The position numbers and the translations under genes were made by a program. 46,142 nucleotides of DNA from JAJYRX01 sp041655275 (GTDB taxonomy: Bacteria > Pseudomonadota > Gammaproteobacteria > Burkholderiales > Burkholderiaceae_B), in the NCBI GenBank assembly GCA_041655275.1, contig JBBAFU010000017.1, positions 1 through 46,142 of the forward strand, in the 5' to 3' direction. The notes beneath the pieces were generated by a model. It did no database searches. It worked only from the letters and a program-made list of their open reading frames with translations, and had not been told where the DNA came from. Positions 25,866-35,526 of this stretch are shown piece by piece (the stretch's first letter is position 1; every line of letters starts with the position of its first letter).

Positions 25866-26351
25866 TCAGATGGGGGTCGGCACCGAGCCGGTGCGGCGCC
25901 GGAATACGTTGATGAAGAAGACGAAGGCTGTGATCAGCATCAGGACGGCCATGACCTGAACAACCAGGCCGATGCTGATCTGGAGTTGCTGGGTATGCTC
26001 GCCGCTGCGCACGAGACGGGCGGAGTACAGCCACATGCGCCAGGCGACCAGCACACAGATCACCCCGCACACCAGCTCGAAAAAACGCCGCTGCCAGATG
26101 CGCACCTGCGGCGGGAGCACGTCGGCAAGCAGGGTGATGGTGATGTGTTCACGCTGCCGCGTCGCTAGCGGCAGCCCCATGAATACCAGCAGGCCCATGA
26201 GCAGCTCGGTAAGCTCGAGCGCGCCGAGCAGCGGCGCATTGAAGACGTAGCGACCGGTCACGTCAATGACGGTGATGATCATCATCGCAAAGATGATGAA
26301 GGCCGACAGCCCGCGGGCCACCGTGGCCAGCCGCCGCATCACCGTCTGCAT
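25866..26351 (-). CDS. dctQ: TRAP transporter small permease subunit (DctQ)
   Basis: A 161-residue membrane protein with four hydrophobic segments and the DctQ core VTGRYVFNAPLLGALELTELLMGLLVFMGLPLATRQREHITITLL. ATG 26351 is chosen because AAGGGTGG lies just upstream. It sits 39 bp before dctM and 47 bp after dctP. The length fits the family. Confidence 0.92.
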   Translation of the reverse strand: MQTVMRRLATVARGLSAFIIFAMMIITVIDVTGRYVFNAPLLGALELTELLMGLLVFMGLPLATRQREHITITLLADVLPPQVRIWQRRFFELVCGVICVLVAWRMWLYSARLVRSGEHTQQLQISIGLVVQVMAVLMLITAFVFFINVFRRRTGSVPTPI

Positions 26352-26398
26352 TGCGCCACCCTTCACTTCGCTGCCCTGTGAAACCCGACTGTAGCCGG

Positions 26399-27457
26399 TC
26401 AGGGGATATTGACCTTGTGCGTGGTCTTGTAGCTTTCCGCCATCGCACGGGCATAGGCAAGGATTTCATCGCCCGGCAGACCTTTGTCGTTGGCAGCCTT
26501 CAGCCAGCGATCGACCACCGGCTGTGCCGTTACCCTGGCCTGCTCGATTTCCTCGGGCGAGATCGTGTAGCGCGCGATATTGCCCTGATCCTCGAAGGAA
26601 GCCTTGCCCACATTGTCGCCCGCCGTCCAGGCGGCACCACCCATCATGGCAATCGCCAGACCGGAGTGCTTCTCGACAGCGGAGCGCTGCTCATCCGTCA
26701 GGCTGTCCCAGACATCCTGATTGAAGGCCAGCCAGAAAGTATCTGCATACAGGCCGCCGGGAAAGCGGGTGAGGGAACGGATGGATGGCGTGATCTTGAA
26801 GAAATCGACGGAATCAATGGGGAAGGTAATACCATCGGCCACACCGTTGGACAGCGCCTGCTGCGCCTCGGTAGCCGGCATGTGGATGGGCGTGCCCCCC
26901 AGCGCAGAAATGATGGAACCGGCGGTATCGCCACCTACGCGGATCTTCTTGCCCGCCAGGTCGGCCAGGGTCTTCACATCCTGCCCCTTGCGCATGCTGA
27001 GCACGGGCTCGGAGTGCGCAAACATGCCCACTACCTTCACGCCCTTGAATTCGCCGTGCTGCTCGCCATAGCGCTCGAAGGTCAGCCAGGCTGCGGCACC
27101 GCCCGCCCAGGGATCAGGTGACATGAAAGGCAGTTCGACGACCTGGCTGACCGGAAAGCGGCCCGGCGTGTGGCCCAGGCCGGCAAAGGCGATGTCGATG
27201 GCGCCGTCCTGAAGCAGATCCATGTAGGCCGAATTCTTGCCCAGGGCGCTGCTCATGATGTCGAACTTCAGCGTGCCATTGGTCTCGGCCTCGATGGCCT
27301 TCGTCCAGGGCTCGATGATTCCGCGGATGATCAGATAGTGGCTGGGGTAGAAATTCCCCACGCGCAGGGTGCGCGTTTCCTGTGCCGACGCCGGCGAAAA
27401 TGCCAGCGCTCCCAACATGCAGGCGGCACCGACCGCCACCGTGACCAGACGTTTCAT
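26399..27457 (-). CDS. dctP: TRAP transporter substrate-binding protein (DctP family)
   Basis: A 352-residue periplasmic binding protein. A signal peptide (MKRLVTVAVGAACMLGALAFSPASA) is followed by the DctP fold: TLRVGNFYPSHYLIIRGIIEPWTKAIEAETNGTLKF, LLQDGAIDIAFAGLGHTPGRFP, DLAGKKIRVGGDTAGSIISALGGTPIHMPATEAQQALSNGVADGITFPIDSVDFFKI. The conserved RVGGDTAG Arg that holds substrate carboxylates is present, so an organic acid is likely. AAGGACCA precedes ATG 27457. The gene is 55 bp downstream of ilvD; the ligand cannot be named. Confidence 0.92.
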   Translation of the reverse strand: MKRLVTVAVGAACMLGALAFSPASAQETRTLRVGNFYPSHYLIIRGIIEPWTKAIEAETNGTLKFDIMSSALGKNSAYMDLLQDGAIDIAFAGLGHTPGRFPVSQVVELPFMSPDPWAGGAAAWLTFERYGEQHGEFKGVKVVGMFAHSEPVLSMRKGQDVKTLADLAGKKIRVGGDTAGSIISALGGTPIHMPATEAQQALSNGVADGITFPIDSVDFFKITPSIRSLTRFPGGLYADTFWLAFNQDVWDSLTDEQRSAVEKHSGLAIAMMGGAAWTAGDNVGKASFEDQGNIARYTISPEEIEQARVTAQPVVDRWLKAANDKGLPGDEILAYARAMAESYKTTHKVNIP

Positions 27458-27512
27458 TGGTCCTTCCCCCTTGAAATGGATCTTCATTTGCTGCTTACCA
27501 GACAGCATGCGA

Positions 27513-29234
27513 TTATTCCCTGGGCCACTCAACGGCCCCGGAATGCGTAACGGCCCCAAGATTAGCAGGCCCGACAACAGCTGCATACTTTTCCAGGGTG
27601 CCCCCAAGGTGCTGATACCGGGGCGGCTGCCAATCCGCAGCGCGGCGCGCGAGCTCCTCCCCGGAAACCTTCAATTCTATGGTGCCGGCCCTGGCATCGA
27701 TACAGATCACATCGCCGTCGCGCACATGGGCAATGGGCCCGCCCGCCGCCGCTTCGGGGCCGGCATAGCCGATACACATGCCGCGTGTGACCCCGGAGAA
27801 GCGTCCGTCCGTGATCAGGGCGACTTTTTCACCCATGCCCTGGCCGTAGATCAGCGAGGTGACGCCCAGCATCTCGCGCATGCCTGGTCCGCCGCGTGGA
27901 CCTTCATTGCGGATGACCAGCACAGACCCTTCGCGATAGCGCTTCTCGCGCACGGCTTCCATGCAGGCTTCCTCATGCTCGAACACCTGCGCAGGGCCTT
28001 CAAATACCAGCGACTTCAGGCCGGCCACCTTGAGCATGGCGCCGTCGGGACACAGGTTGCCCTTGAGCACCACCAGCCCGCCCGACTCCGAAATCGCCTG
28101 ACCCGGCGCGCGCACCACGACACCATCGGCATCGGGTACCTCCTTCAACGCCTGTGCAAGCAGCGTGCCATCGAGCGTCAGCACATCATCGTGCAGATAC
28201 CCGCCCTGCAGCAAGGTCTTGAGGATGACCGGCGTGCCGCCGATCTCGAACACATCACGAGCCACAAAACGCCCGCCTGGCTGCAGGTCGGCCATCAGCG
28301 GTGTGCGCGCGAAGACTTCCGCAATGTCGTCCAGTGTGAATGTGATGCCCGCCTCGTGGCCGATGGCCGGCAGATGCAGCCCGAGATTGGTGGATCCGCC
28401 CGTGGCGGCCACCAGCGCTGCGGCGTTTTCCAGGCTCTTGCGCGTGATCAGGTCGCGCGGCAGCGGACCGCCGTTCTGGAGCAACTGCATTGCGATGCGG
28501 CCACAGCGGCGCGCCAGGGCGGTGCGCTCGGCGTAGACGGCCGGCACCATGGAAGAGCCCAAGGGTGCAATACCCAGCGCCTCGGAAACCATGGCCATGG
28601 TATTGGCCGTGTACTGGCCCGCACAGGCGCCGGCGGTCGGCAGGCAGACATGCTCGATGGCGTTCAGATCTTCTTCGGAAACCGTGCCCGCCAGGACACC
28701 GCCAATGGCTTCATGCGCGTCCAGGATAGTGACGGGCCGCCCCTTGAAGCTGCCGGGGAGCGCACTGCCGGCATACAGGAAAACGGACGGGATATTGAGC
28801 CGCACCAGGCCCATGATGATGCCCGGCAGTGTCTTGTCGCAGCCGCCGAAACCCACCATGGCATCGTAGCAGTGCGCCCGTGTGACCGCCTCCACCGAAT
28901 CAGCGATGATTTCCCGCGAGATGAGCGAGAACTTCATGCCCTGATGGCTCATGGAAAAGCCGTCGGACACAGCCACGGTGGAAAAGGCCACCGGCGTGCC
29001 GCCCGCCTCGCGCACACCCTGCTTGGCGGCTTCCATCTGCCCGGGAATGGTGAGGTTGCAGGGAGTGACTTCAGCCGACGGCCCGACCACGCCAACGAAG
29101 GGTCGTGCAAGATCATCGTCGTCATTGCCCAGCGCCCGCATGAAGGCACGATGCGAGGCACGCGTAAGCCCGTCCATGGTCAGCCGTGAGCGCAGCGCGA
29201 CCGGGTGTTTTGCCGGTTTGGAGTTCTTGGTCAT
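27513..29234 (-). CDS. ilvD: IlvD/Edd-family dehydratase (dihydroxy-acid dehydratase-like)
   Basis: A 573-residue Fe-S dehydratase. Cluster cysteines appear in TPCNLTIPGQ (Cys59), GFGGCDKTLPG and TAGACAGQYTANTM; the last differs from the common GMYTANTM by a Gln. Other hallmarks are GGSTNLGLHLPAIGHEAG, IRNEGPRGGPGMREML and ITDGRFSGVTRGMCIGYAGPEA. The family dehydrates 2,3-dihydroxy acids in branched-chain amino acid synthesis, but relatives act on sugar acids. The ATG has GGGGGAAG upstream. Being first in an operon with a TRAP transporter, it may process an imported hydroxy or sugar acid instead of serving isoleucine/valine synthesis; this is an inference. Confidence 0.9.
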   Translation of the reverse strand: MTKNSKPAKHPVALRSRLTMDGLTRASHRAFMRALGNDDDDLARPFVGVVGPSAEVTPCNLTIPGQMEAAKQGVREAGGTPVAFSTVAVSDGFSMSHQGMKFSLISREIIADSVEAVTRAHCYDAMVGFGGCDKTLPGIIMGLVRLNIPSVFLYAGSALPGSFKGRPVTILDAHEAIGGVLAGTVSEEDLNAIEHVCLPTAGACAGQYTANTMAMVSEALGIAPLGSSMVPAVYAERTALARRCGRIAMQLLQNGGPLPRDLITRKSLENAAALVAATGGSTNLGLHLPAIGHEAGITFTLDDIAEVFARTPLMADLQPGGRFVARDVFEIGGTPVILKTLLQGGYLHDDVLTLDGTLLAQALKEVPDADGVVVRAPGQAISESGGLVVLKGNLCPDGAMLKVAGLKSLVFEGPAQVFEHEEACMEAVREKRYREGSVLVIRNEGPRGGPGMREMLGVTSLIYGQGMGEKVALITDGRFSGVTRGMCIGYAGPEAAAGGPIAHVRDGDVICIDARAGTIELKVSGEELARRAADWQPPRYQHLGGTLEKYAAVVGPANLGAVTHSGAVEWPRE

Positions 29235-29382
29235 TCTGCTTCCCCCAGGCCCTCATGACACGAAAAGTCGCCATGAAACGGGGTATTGTAGCGTGCTATG
29301 CAAATTTACGAGACGGTAATGCTTGAACCTTTCAGCAAATCGGCTGTCTAATGTTCATTGTGAACACTCGGGATGCATCAGA

Positions 29383-29940
29383 GTGCGCCAGACCAAGCCA
29401 GCCCCGGCACGACCACGCCGCCTTCTCCACACGATCTGCCTGTCCAGCCTGACGCTCGGCCTGGGCCCGGGTCTTGTCACACCGGCAGTCGGAAATACCG
29501 GACATCATCTCCAGATTGCAGGCTACGTTGAACGCGTACGGCTCATGGACACGGATCTTGTGCTCAAGGCACGCATGGATACCGGCGCCACCACATCCTC
29601 ATTGCACGCAGTCAATCTGAAGCGTTTCAAGAAAAAAGGCAAGGAGTGGGTGCGATTCCAGCTTGACGACCCGGACCAGGAGGACGGGCATCTGACACTT
29701 GAATACCCGGTGCTGCGCAATGTGCGCATCATTCGCCATGACGGCGACCACCAGCGCCGGCCCATCATCAAGCTGTCGCTGTGCATCGGCACACATCTGC
29801 GCCTGGAGGAGGTTTCACTGGTGAACCGTTCCGAGTTCACCTATCCGCTGCTGGTGGGCCGCAACCATATGAGCGGCGCCATCCTCGTCGATCCAGGGAA
29901 GCGCTATCTGCTGCCCCCCGATTGCTCCAACGCCTCATGA
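29383..29940 (+). CDS. Retropepsin-like aspartic protease, ATP-dependent zinc protease family (COG4067)
   Basis: About 185 residues with an N-terminal hydrophobic export signal (RRLLHTICLSSLTLGLGPGLVTPAVG). The core has LKARMDTGATTSSLHAVNL, with the Asp-Thr-Gly-Ala catalytic motif of retropepsin folds, and later LVNRSEFTYPLLVGRNHMSGAILVDPGKRYLL, all typical of PF05618. GTG 29383 is preferred because it places the signal peptide at the start; TTG 29323 would add 20 residues. It opens a cassette with the next two genes. Despite the family name, no zinc motif is visible. Confidence 0.82.
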   Translation: MRQTKPAPARPRRLLHTICLSSLTLGLGPGLVTPAVGNTGHHLQIAGYVERVRLMDTDLVLKARMDTGATTSSLHAVNLKRFKKKGKEWVRFQLDDPDQEDGHLTLEYPVLRNVRIIRHDGDHQRRPIIKLSLCIGTHLRLEEVSLVNRSEFTYPLLVGRNHMSGAILVDPGKRYLLPPDCSNAS

Positions 29941-29968
29941 ATCCGAACCCGCTGCCGCCGTCATACTC

Positions 29969-31516
29969 ATGAAACGATTTCACCTGTCAATATTGGTATG
30001 CTTGTTGCTTGTGACTGTATCAGGTATTTTTTACTACAAGGCAAAGGTACTGCAATACCCCCTGCTGCCGATCAGCGAGGTGGAGGTGTGGACCGTAGAG
30101 GCCAAGGTCGACTTCACCGCCAATGCAGACAGCTCGGTAAAGGCGACGCTGCGGCTTCCCGATTACACACCGAACTTTTCCACCCTGGATGAAAGCTTCA
30201 TATCACGGGGTTATGGCCTGACCACACAGACGGTTGATGACTTCCGTACCGCGATCTGGACGCAACGCCGGCCGGCCCCGGAAGCCCAGACCCTGTATTA
30301 CCGTACGCAGGTCATTCGTGATAACAGGCCGGTGTCCGAGCAAGCCTTTCCCGGAGCGGCCGAGCCTCCCGAGCTTGATCCGCCCCTGCAGTCTGCGGCG
30401 GAAGCCCTGCTGGCCGATATTCGCAGCCGTTCTGCGGATATCGATTCCTTCAGCACTTTGCTGGTGCAGGAAGTCAACCGCAGTGAGCCGAGTGAAAATG
30501 TCGCCGCCTTCCTGACACGCACTGCAACCCCGCTTGAACGCACACAGCTGATCATTGACCTGCTGGCCGGAGCACGCATCCCGGCACGCATGGTGCACGG
30601 TTTCAGTCTGGCCGAACGCAGCCAGAACATGCACGCCATCCCCTGGCTGGAGTACCACAATTCGCGCGAGTGGGTCGCCATCAATGCCACTACGGGTGAA
30701 CATGGCTTTCCGCCTGATTTCCTGGTGTGGTGGACGGGCAATGAAGCCAGCCCGCTCAAACTGGAACGGGCGCAAGAAGGCAGGGTGAACTGGTCCGTCA
30801 GCAGCAGCTATCTGGATGCCATGACGGCCGCCACACAAGCCGCTGAAAAGAAGGATATGGGCGGTATGCTCAGCTTTTCCCTGCATGGACTGCCTGTCGA
30901 TATCCAGAACACGTACCGCATCCTTCTGCTGCTGCCCCTGGGCACCCTTCTGATTGTATTTCTGCGCAATGTCATCGGTCTGCACACCTTCGGCACATTC
31001 ATGCCGGTGCTGATTGCGCTTTCCTTTCGCAAGACGCAATTGCTGCATGGCATTGCGCTGTTCTCGATCGTCGTGGCCCTGGGCCTGCTCCTGCGGTTTT
31101 ATCTGGAACACCTGAAACTGCTGCTGGTACCCCGGCTTGCCGCCGTCGTGACCATTGTGGTCATGCTGATGACCTTGCTGGCCGTGCTTTCCCACAGGCT
31201 TGACATCCAGGCAGGTTTGTCACTGGGGCTATTCCCGATCGTCATATTGGCGATGACCATTGAGCGCATGTCTCTGGTCTGGGAGGAGCATGGCGCGGCC
31301 GACGCCATTCAGCAGGGTGTGGGCAGCCTGATTGTGGCGGCCATCTGCTATCTGCTGCTCATCAACCGCTATGTCGAGCACGTATTCTTCGTGTTCCCGG
31401 AACTCATACTGGGGGTACTCGCTCTCTTGCTGCTGCTCGGCCGCTACACCGGCTATCGCTTTTCGGAGCTCTTTCGCTTCAGTGCCCTGTCCGGCCCTTC
31501 AGGGGACGGACGATGA
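29969..31516 (+). CDS. Inactive transglutaminase domain protein with seven-helix membrane domain
   Basis: A 515-residue protein. An N-terminal anchor (LSILVCLLLVTVSGIFYY) leads to a periplasmic domain with a transglutaminase-like fold: LIIDLLAGARIPARMVHGFSLAERSQNMHAIPWLEYHNSREWVAINATTG. The catalytic Cys expected ahead of the IPAR segment is absent, as known for the inactive Transglut_i_TM family. About seven membrane segments follow from residue 310 (YRILLLLPLGTLLIVFLRNVIGLHTFGTFMPVLIALSF). It lies 28 bp after the protease gene and overlaps the ATP-grasp gene by 4 bp. It probably acts as a peptide-binding or scaffold protein in the inner membrane. Confidence 0.87.
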   Translation: MKRFHLSILVCLLLVTVSGIFYYKAKVLQYPLLPISEVEVWTVEAKVDFTANADSSVKATLRLPDYTPNFSTLDESFISRGYGLTTQTVDDFRTAIWTQRRPAPEAQTLYYRTQVIRDNRPVSEQAFPGAAEPPELDPPLQSAAEALLADIRSRSADIDSFSTLLVQEVNRSEPSENVAAFLTRTATPLERTQLIIDLLAGARIPARMVHGFSLAERSQNMHAIPWLEYHNSREWVAINATTGEHGFPPDFLVWWTGNEASPLKLERAQEGRVNWSVSSSYLDAMTAATQAAEKKDMGGMLSFSLHGLPVDIQNTYRILLLLPLGTLLIVFLRNVIGLHTFGTFMPVLIALSFRKTQLLHGIALFSIVVALGLLLRFYLEHLKLLLVPRLAAVVTIVVMLMTLLAVLSHRLDIQAGLSLGLFPIVILAMTIERMSLVWEEHGAADAIQQGVGSLIVAAICYLLLINRYVEHVFFVFPELILGVLALLLLLGRYTGYRFSELFRFSALSGPSGDGR

Positions 31517-32505
31517 AATGCTGGATCAGTCCCGCCCGGCTGCGTCGCCTGGGCGTCGCCGGCATCAACCAGCGTAACGGTGTTTATATCGCCGAACACA
31601 ATGAACGCAAGCGCTATCCCCTCGTCGACAACAAGCTTCTGACCAAGGCGCTCGCCAGCAGCGCCGGTGTCGCTGTACCGGAACTGTATGCTGTCATCAA
31701 GACGCATCGGGATATCCGGGATCTGGACCGTCTGCTGAGGGACAGGGACAGCTTTGTCATCAAGCCGGTACATGGCAGCGGCGGCAGCGGCATCCTGCTG
31801 TTCGATGGCAAGGATGACCATGGTGCCTACCGACTTGCCAATGGACGCCTGATGGCCTCCGGGGAACTGGGCCACTACGTCAGCAACATTCTGGCGGGTG
31901 CGTACTCGCTGGGCGGGCGCCCCGATACTGCGATGATAGAGCAGCGTGTCGAGTTCAGCCCGGTGTTCGAACACCTGAGTTATCGCGGCGTGCCCGATAC
32001 GCGGCTGATTGTGTATCGTGGCTGCCCGGCCATGGCCATGATTCGCCTGCCCACGCGTCAGTCCAATGGGCGTGCCAATTTGCACCAGGGCGCCATAGGC
32101 GCCGGCATCGATCTGGAAACCGGTGTCACGCTGTCCGCAGTATGGCTGAATCAACGCATCGATGAGCACCCTGACACCGGGGCCGCAATTGCGGACAACG
32201 CCATTCCGGACTGGCACACCCAGGTTGAGCTGGCAACGCGCTGCTACGATCTGACCGGACTTGGCTACCTGGGTGTGGATCTGGTGCTTGACCGCAAGTA
32301 CGGCCCGCTACTGCTCGAACTGAATGCCCGCCCGGGCCTGGCCATCCAGATTGCCAACCAGGAAGGCTTGCAGTGGCGCTTCAGGGCGATTGACCGCTGG
32401 CTCGCCACACAGGACGGGCTGCCCCCTGCTAGCGCGCGCGCCACGTGGTTTCTCGAAAAAGGCCTGGGTAGATGGCTGGATGAGGTGCGACGGATGGGCC
32501 GGTGA
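31513..32505 (+). CDS. ATP-grasp alpha-L-glutamate ligase-like protein (RimK-like)
   Basis: A 330-residue ATP-grasp enzyme. It shows NERKRYPLVDNKLLTKALASSAGVAVPELYAVI, the ATP-binding loop FVIKPVHGSGGSGILL, and the Mg-binding end GPLLLELNARPGLAIQIAN. It fits the ATPgrasp_ST group, always reported with inactive transglutaminase partners. It starts within the last codon of the preceding gene (ATGA overlap), so the three genes form one unit. The family is expected to join an amino acid to a peptide or protein by an amide bond; the substrate is not known. Confidence 0.88.
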   Translation: MKCWISPARLRRLGVAGINQRNGVYIAEHNERKRYPLVDNKLLTKALASSAGVAVPELYAVIKTHRDIRDLDRLLRDRDSFVIKPVHGSGGSGILLFDGKDDHGAYRLANGRLMASGELGHYVSNILAGAYSLGGRPDTAMIEQRVEFSPVFEHLSYRGVPDTRLIVYRGCPAMAMIRLPTRQSNGRANLHQGAIGAGIDLETGVTLSAVWLNQRIDEHPDTGAAIADNAIPDWHTQVELATRCYDLTGLGYLGVDLVLDRKYGPLLLELNARPGLAIQIANQEGLQWRFRAIDRWLATQDGLPPASARATWFLEKGLGRWLDEVRRMGR

Positions 32506-32792
32506 CGCCTGGCACTCACGCATCTACTGGTTATTGGGGAAATCGCCTGCAGCATACCACCCAATCGGACAGCAAGCCTGACTGCATCGCGTTGCAACTT
32601 CTGAACACCGTCAAAACAGATCGATTGCGTTGGCACTGGTCCGCCTGATCTCATGAACTTGCGCTGCAGAACTGGCATTCCCTAGAGACCGTAATACCCT
32701 TGCAAAACATCTAACGCTTTGGTGCGATAACATACACAAATGAAAACAAATCGTGCTGTTAGTTGCTATATGTTCAAACAAGGAAAGCAGCT
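32506..32792. other. Gap ahead of the cas operon
   Basis: This 287-bp gap has no convincing gene. Its last 90 bp are clearly AT-rich for this genome (ACATCTAACG..., AAATGAAAACAAATCG), suiting a promoter and possible silencing-protein site for cas3. No -35/-10 pair of good quality could be fixed by eye. Confidence 0.4.
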
Positions 32793-35486
32793 ATGTCGCC
32801 TCTCGGACATCGACATACAAATGCAGCGCCGTTTCCCTGGGGAAAACTTGAACGGCGGGATGACGGCAGCGTAGCAACCCACTCCCTGATCGATCACATG
32901 ACCGACGTCGGTGCAGTCATGTTCGAGCTCTGCAAATTACCGGGCATACAACGGGCACTGGAGCGCACGGCCAGGCGCAGTCTTGATCACGTCGATCGCG
33001 CTCGACTGGCGGTACTGGCATTTCTGCACGATATCGGCAAGGCAAACACTGGGTTCCAGCGTCGCTACTGGCGGGATGACGAACAACGCCCTGCGGGCTG
33101 GAGCTCTGTGACGTGCGGACACGGCCCGCACGGATGGAATCTGTTTGCAGAAGCGCTGAACGGGCAACGCTGGCCAATGCGCATCATCGCAGGACTGCCA
33201 CTGGATCACATGGATCAATGGGGTGACGCCTGGCTCAACCTGCTGCATGCGAGCATCAGCCACCACGGCCGCCCGGTTGAAGACAATATTGGAGGCCGGG
33301 CTCTGTGGCAGCCTGTAGCACATGCGGATCAAATCCTCTACGATCCGGCCGAAGCCTGCCGCGCAATGGGTGAGGCGATTCTGACACAGTATCCAGACGC
33401 ATTCATCACCGACGCCCCCGAATTGCCCCATACGGCAGCTTTTTCCCATTTGTTTGCCGGCCTCGTTCAACTCGCCGACTGGCTTGGGTCGGACACCCGA
33501 CCCGGGTTCTTTCCCTATAGTACGCCAGACGAAATCCGCGCAGATTCGGCACTACATCTGGCGCGGAAGGCTTTGGCGGCCATCGGTCTGGCTGCCGGGA
33601 ATGCGCCTGCGCGACAAGAAGCCACCCATTTCAACTTCAGCATGTCTTTTGACGTGCCCGCCGCCCGACCGATGCAGGCGGCGATGGCAAACCTCGATCT
33701 TGGCCCGATCGTAGTGCTGGAAGCGGAAACCGGGAGCGGCAAGACCGAGGCGGCATTATGGCGCTTTCTGCACCTGTGGCGCACCGGCAAAGTGGATGCG
33801 CTGTATTTTGCCTTGCCCACGCGCGTCGCGGCAACACAGTTATATGAACGTGTACGGTTGTTTGTACATCGCACCTGGCGGGACGAGCCTCCTGTTGTTG
33901 TGCGTGCCCTGCCGGGTAGCGCCGCGGCCAACGGCCAGAGTTATCAACCGTTGCCCAATTTTCAGGTGCTCTGGCACGATGCACCACAGGATTCGGACGC
34001 TGAGCGCCGCTGGGCCGCAGAATCTCCCAAACGCTATCTTGCTGCCCAGATCGCGGTCGGCACCATCGATCAGGCTCTTCTGGGCGCATTGCAGATCAAG
34101 CATGCCCACCTGCGCCACGCACTGCTTTCGCGCAGCCTGCTGGTCATCGACGAAGTCCATGCGTCCGACGCCTATATGACCCGCTTGACCGAGCATCTCC
34201 TGGAGGCGCATCTGCACTGCGGTGGCCACGCATTACTGCTGTCGGCGACTTTGGGCGCTATTGCGCGGAGCCGCTACCTGGCTCTGGGTACGGGACAATT
34301 GCCCAAAATGCCGGCATTGACGGAAGCGATCAACACAACTTACCCGGCCATCAGCCATCCTGGCCCTGACGGGCCCGGAATCGAGCCGGTAAAAGGCGAT
34401 CCTCGGGAAAAATCCGTCCATTGGCAAACACTGGATTGCATCGATAATCCGGACGAGATCGCTACTCTGGCGCTGAAAGCCGCCGCTCAGGGTGTTCGCG
34501 TCCTGGTCGTACGCAATACGGTATCAGCGGCCGTCGCGACGCTTAGCGCACTGGAGCAACTGGCTGGAGAGCAGGAAGCGCATTGCCTGTTCATGGTCAA
34601 CGGCGTCAGCACCTTGCACCATGGGCGCTTCAGTCGCCAGGACCGGATTTTGCTTGATGGGCAGGTAGAGGTACAGATCGGCAAGAACCGCCATGAACCT
34701 GCGCCCGCTGACGGGCTGGTGATCATCGGTACGCAAACACTGGAGCAAAGCCTGGATATTGATGCCGACCTGCTCATCAGCGACCTCTGCCCCATGGATG
34801 TGTTACTGCAACGCGTCGGCCGGCTTCATCGTCACCTGCGCAAGCAGCGTCCCGCCGGCTGTGAAGAGGCACGTGCATGGATATTGACACCGCCCGATCA
34901 TGATTTGACGCCATTGCTGCAACGTCAAAACCATGGCCTCGGACCGATTCGGCTTAAAAACCGACCCATGGGCGGTATCTATATTGATCTGCGTGTACTT
35001 GAAGCAACGCGACGCCTGATCGACCAGAAACCTTTCCGGTGCATCCCGGCTGAAAACCGCATGCTAGTCGAGCAGGCAACCCATGGCGAGGCTCTGGATG
35101 CAATCGCCCGGGAGATGGGTGAATCATGGACTCGCTTCGGCCGGGATGTCGATGGCCTGCACAATGCCACGAGCACCGTTGCCAATTTGCACGCCCTGGA
35201 TTTCAGTCGACACTTCGGCGATCTTTTTCCGGAAGATCAGGGCACCATTGGCAGTCGCTTGGGGGCCGCCGACCGGCTTGTGAATTTTGAGCCCGCCTGC
35301 ATGGGCCCTTTCGGCCAGGAAGTACGGCAATTGCGCCTGCCCCATCACCTGGCGCCGCCCGGGCTGGATCTGGATGCTGCACCCACACAAATAGAAGAGC
35401 TGAAAAACCCGCCCGGGGTCCAGTTCACCCTGGGTGAACGACGTTATCAATATACGCGCTTTGGTCTGGAGCTCATGACTGAATAA
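32793..35486 (+). CDS. cas3: Type I-E CRISPR helicase-nuclease Cas3
   Basis: An 897-residue effector nuclease. The N-terminal HD nuclease domain has THSLIDHM (His30, His35) and LAFLHDIGKANTGF (His79-Asp80). The superfamily 2 helicase has Walker A ETGSGKTEAALW (about residue 312), DEVH in LLVIDEVHASDAYMTRL (about 452), LLSATLG, and motif VI-like VLLQRVGRLHRH. It is recruited by Cascade to unwind and cut target DNA. ATG 32793 has AAGGAAAG upstream. All key residues are present, so the enzyme should be active. It is the first gene of the cas operon. Confidence 0.96.
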   Translation: MSPLGHRHTNAAPFPWGKLERRDDGSVATHSLIDHMTDVGAVMFELCKLPGIQRALERTARRSLDHVDRARLAVLAFLHDIGKANTGFQRRYWRDDEQRPAGWSSVTCGHGPHGWNLFAEALNGQRWPMRIIAGLPLDHMDQWGDAWLNLLHASISHHGRPVEDNIGGRALWQPVAHADQILYDPAEACRAMGEAILTQYPDAFITDAPELPHTAAFSHLFAGLVQLADWLGSDTRPGFFPYSTPDEIRADSALHLARKALAAIGLAAGNAPARQEATHFNFSMSFDVPAARPMQAAMANLDLGPIVVLEAETGSGKTEAALWRFLHLWRTGKVDALYFALPTRVAATQLYERVRLFVHRTWRDEPPVVVRALPGSAAANGQSYQPLPNFQVLWHDAPQDSDAERRWAAESPKRYLAAQIAVGTIDQALLGALQIKHAHLRHALLSRSLLVIDEVHASDAYMTRLTEHLLEAHLHCGGHALLLSATLGAIARSRYLALGTGQLPKMPALTEAINTTYPAISHPGPDGPGIEPVKGDPREKSVHWQTLDCIDNPDEIATLALKAAAQGVRVLVVRNTVSAAVATLSALEQLAGEQEAHCLFMVNGVSTLHHGRFSRQDRILLDGQVEVQIGKNRHEPAPADGLVIIGTQTLEQSLDIDADLLISDLCPMDVLLQRVGRLHRHLRKQRPAGCEEARAWILTPPDHDLTPLLQRQNHGLGPIRLKNRPMGGIYIDLRVLEATRRLIDQKPFRCIPAENRMLVEQATHGEALDAIAREMGESWTRFGRDVDGLHNATSTVANLHALDFSRHFGDLFPEDQGTIGSRLGAADRLVNFEPACMGPFGQEVRQLRLPHHLAPPGLDLDAAPTQIEELKNPPGVQFTLGERRYQYTRFGLELMTE

Positions 35487-35526
35487 GTATTGGCTCGCCT
35501 GTCAACGCGCAAGGAGTCTGCCCACC

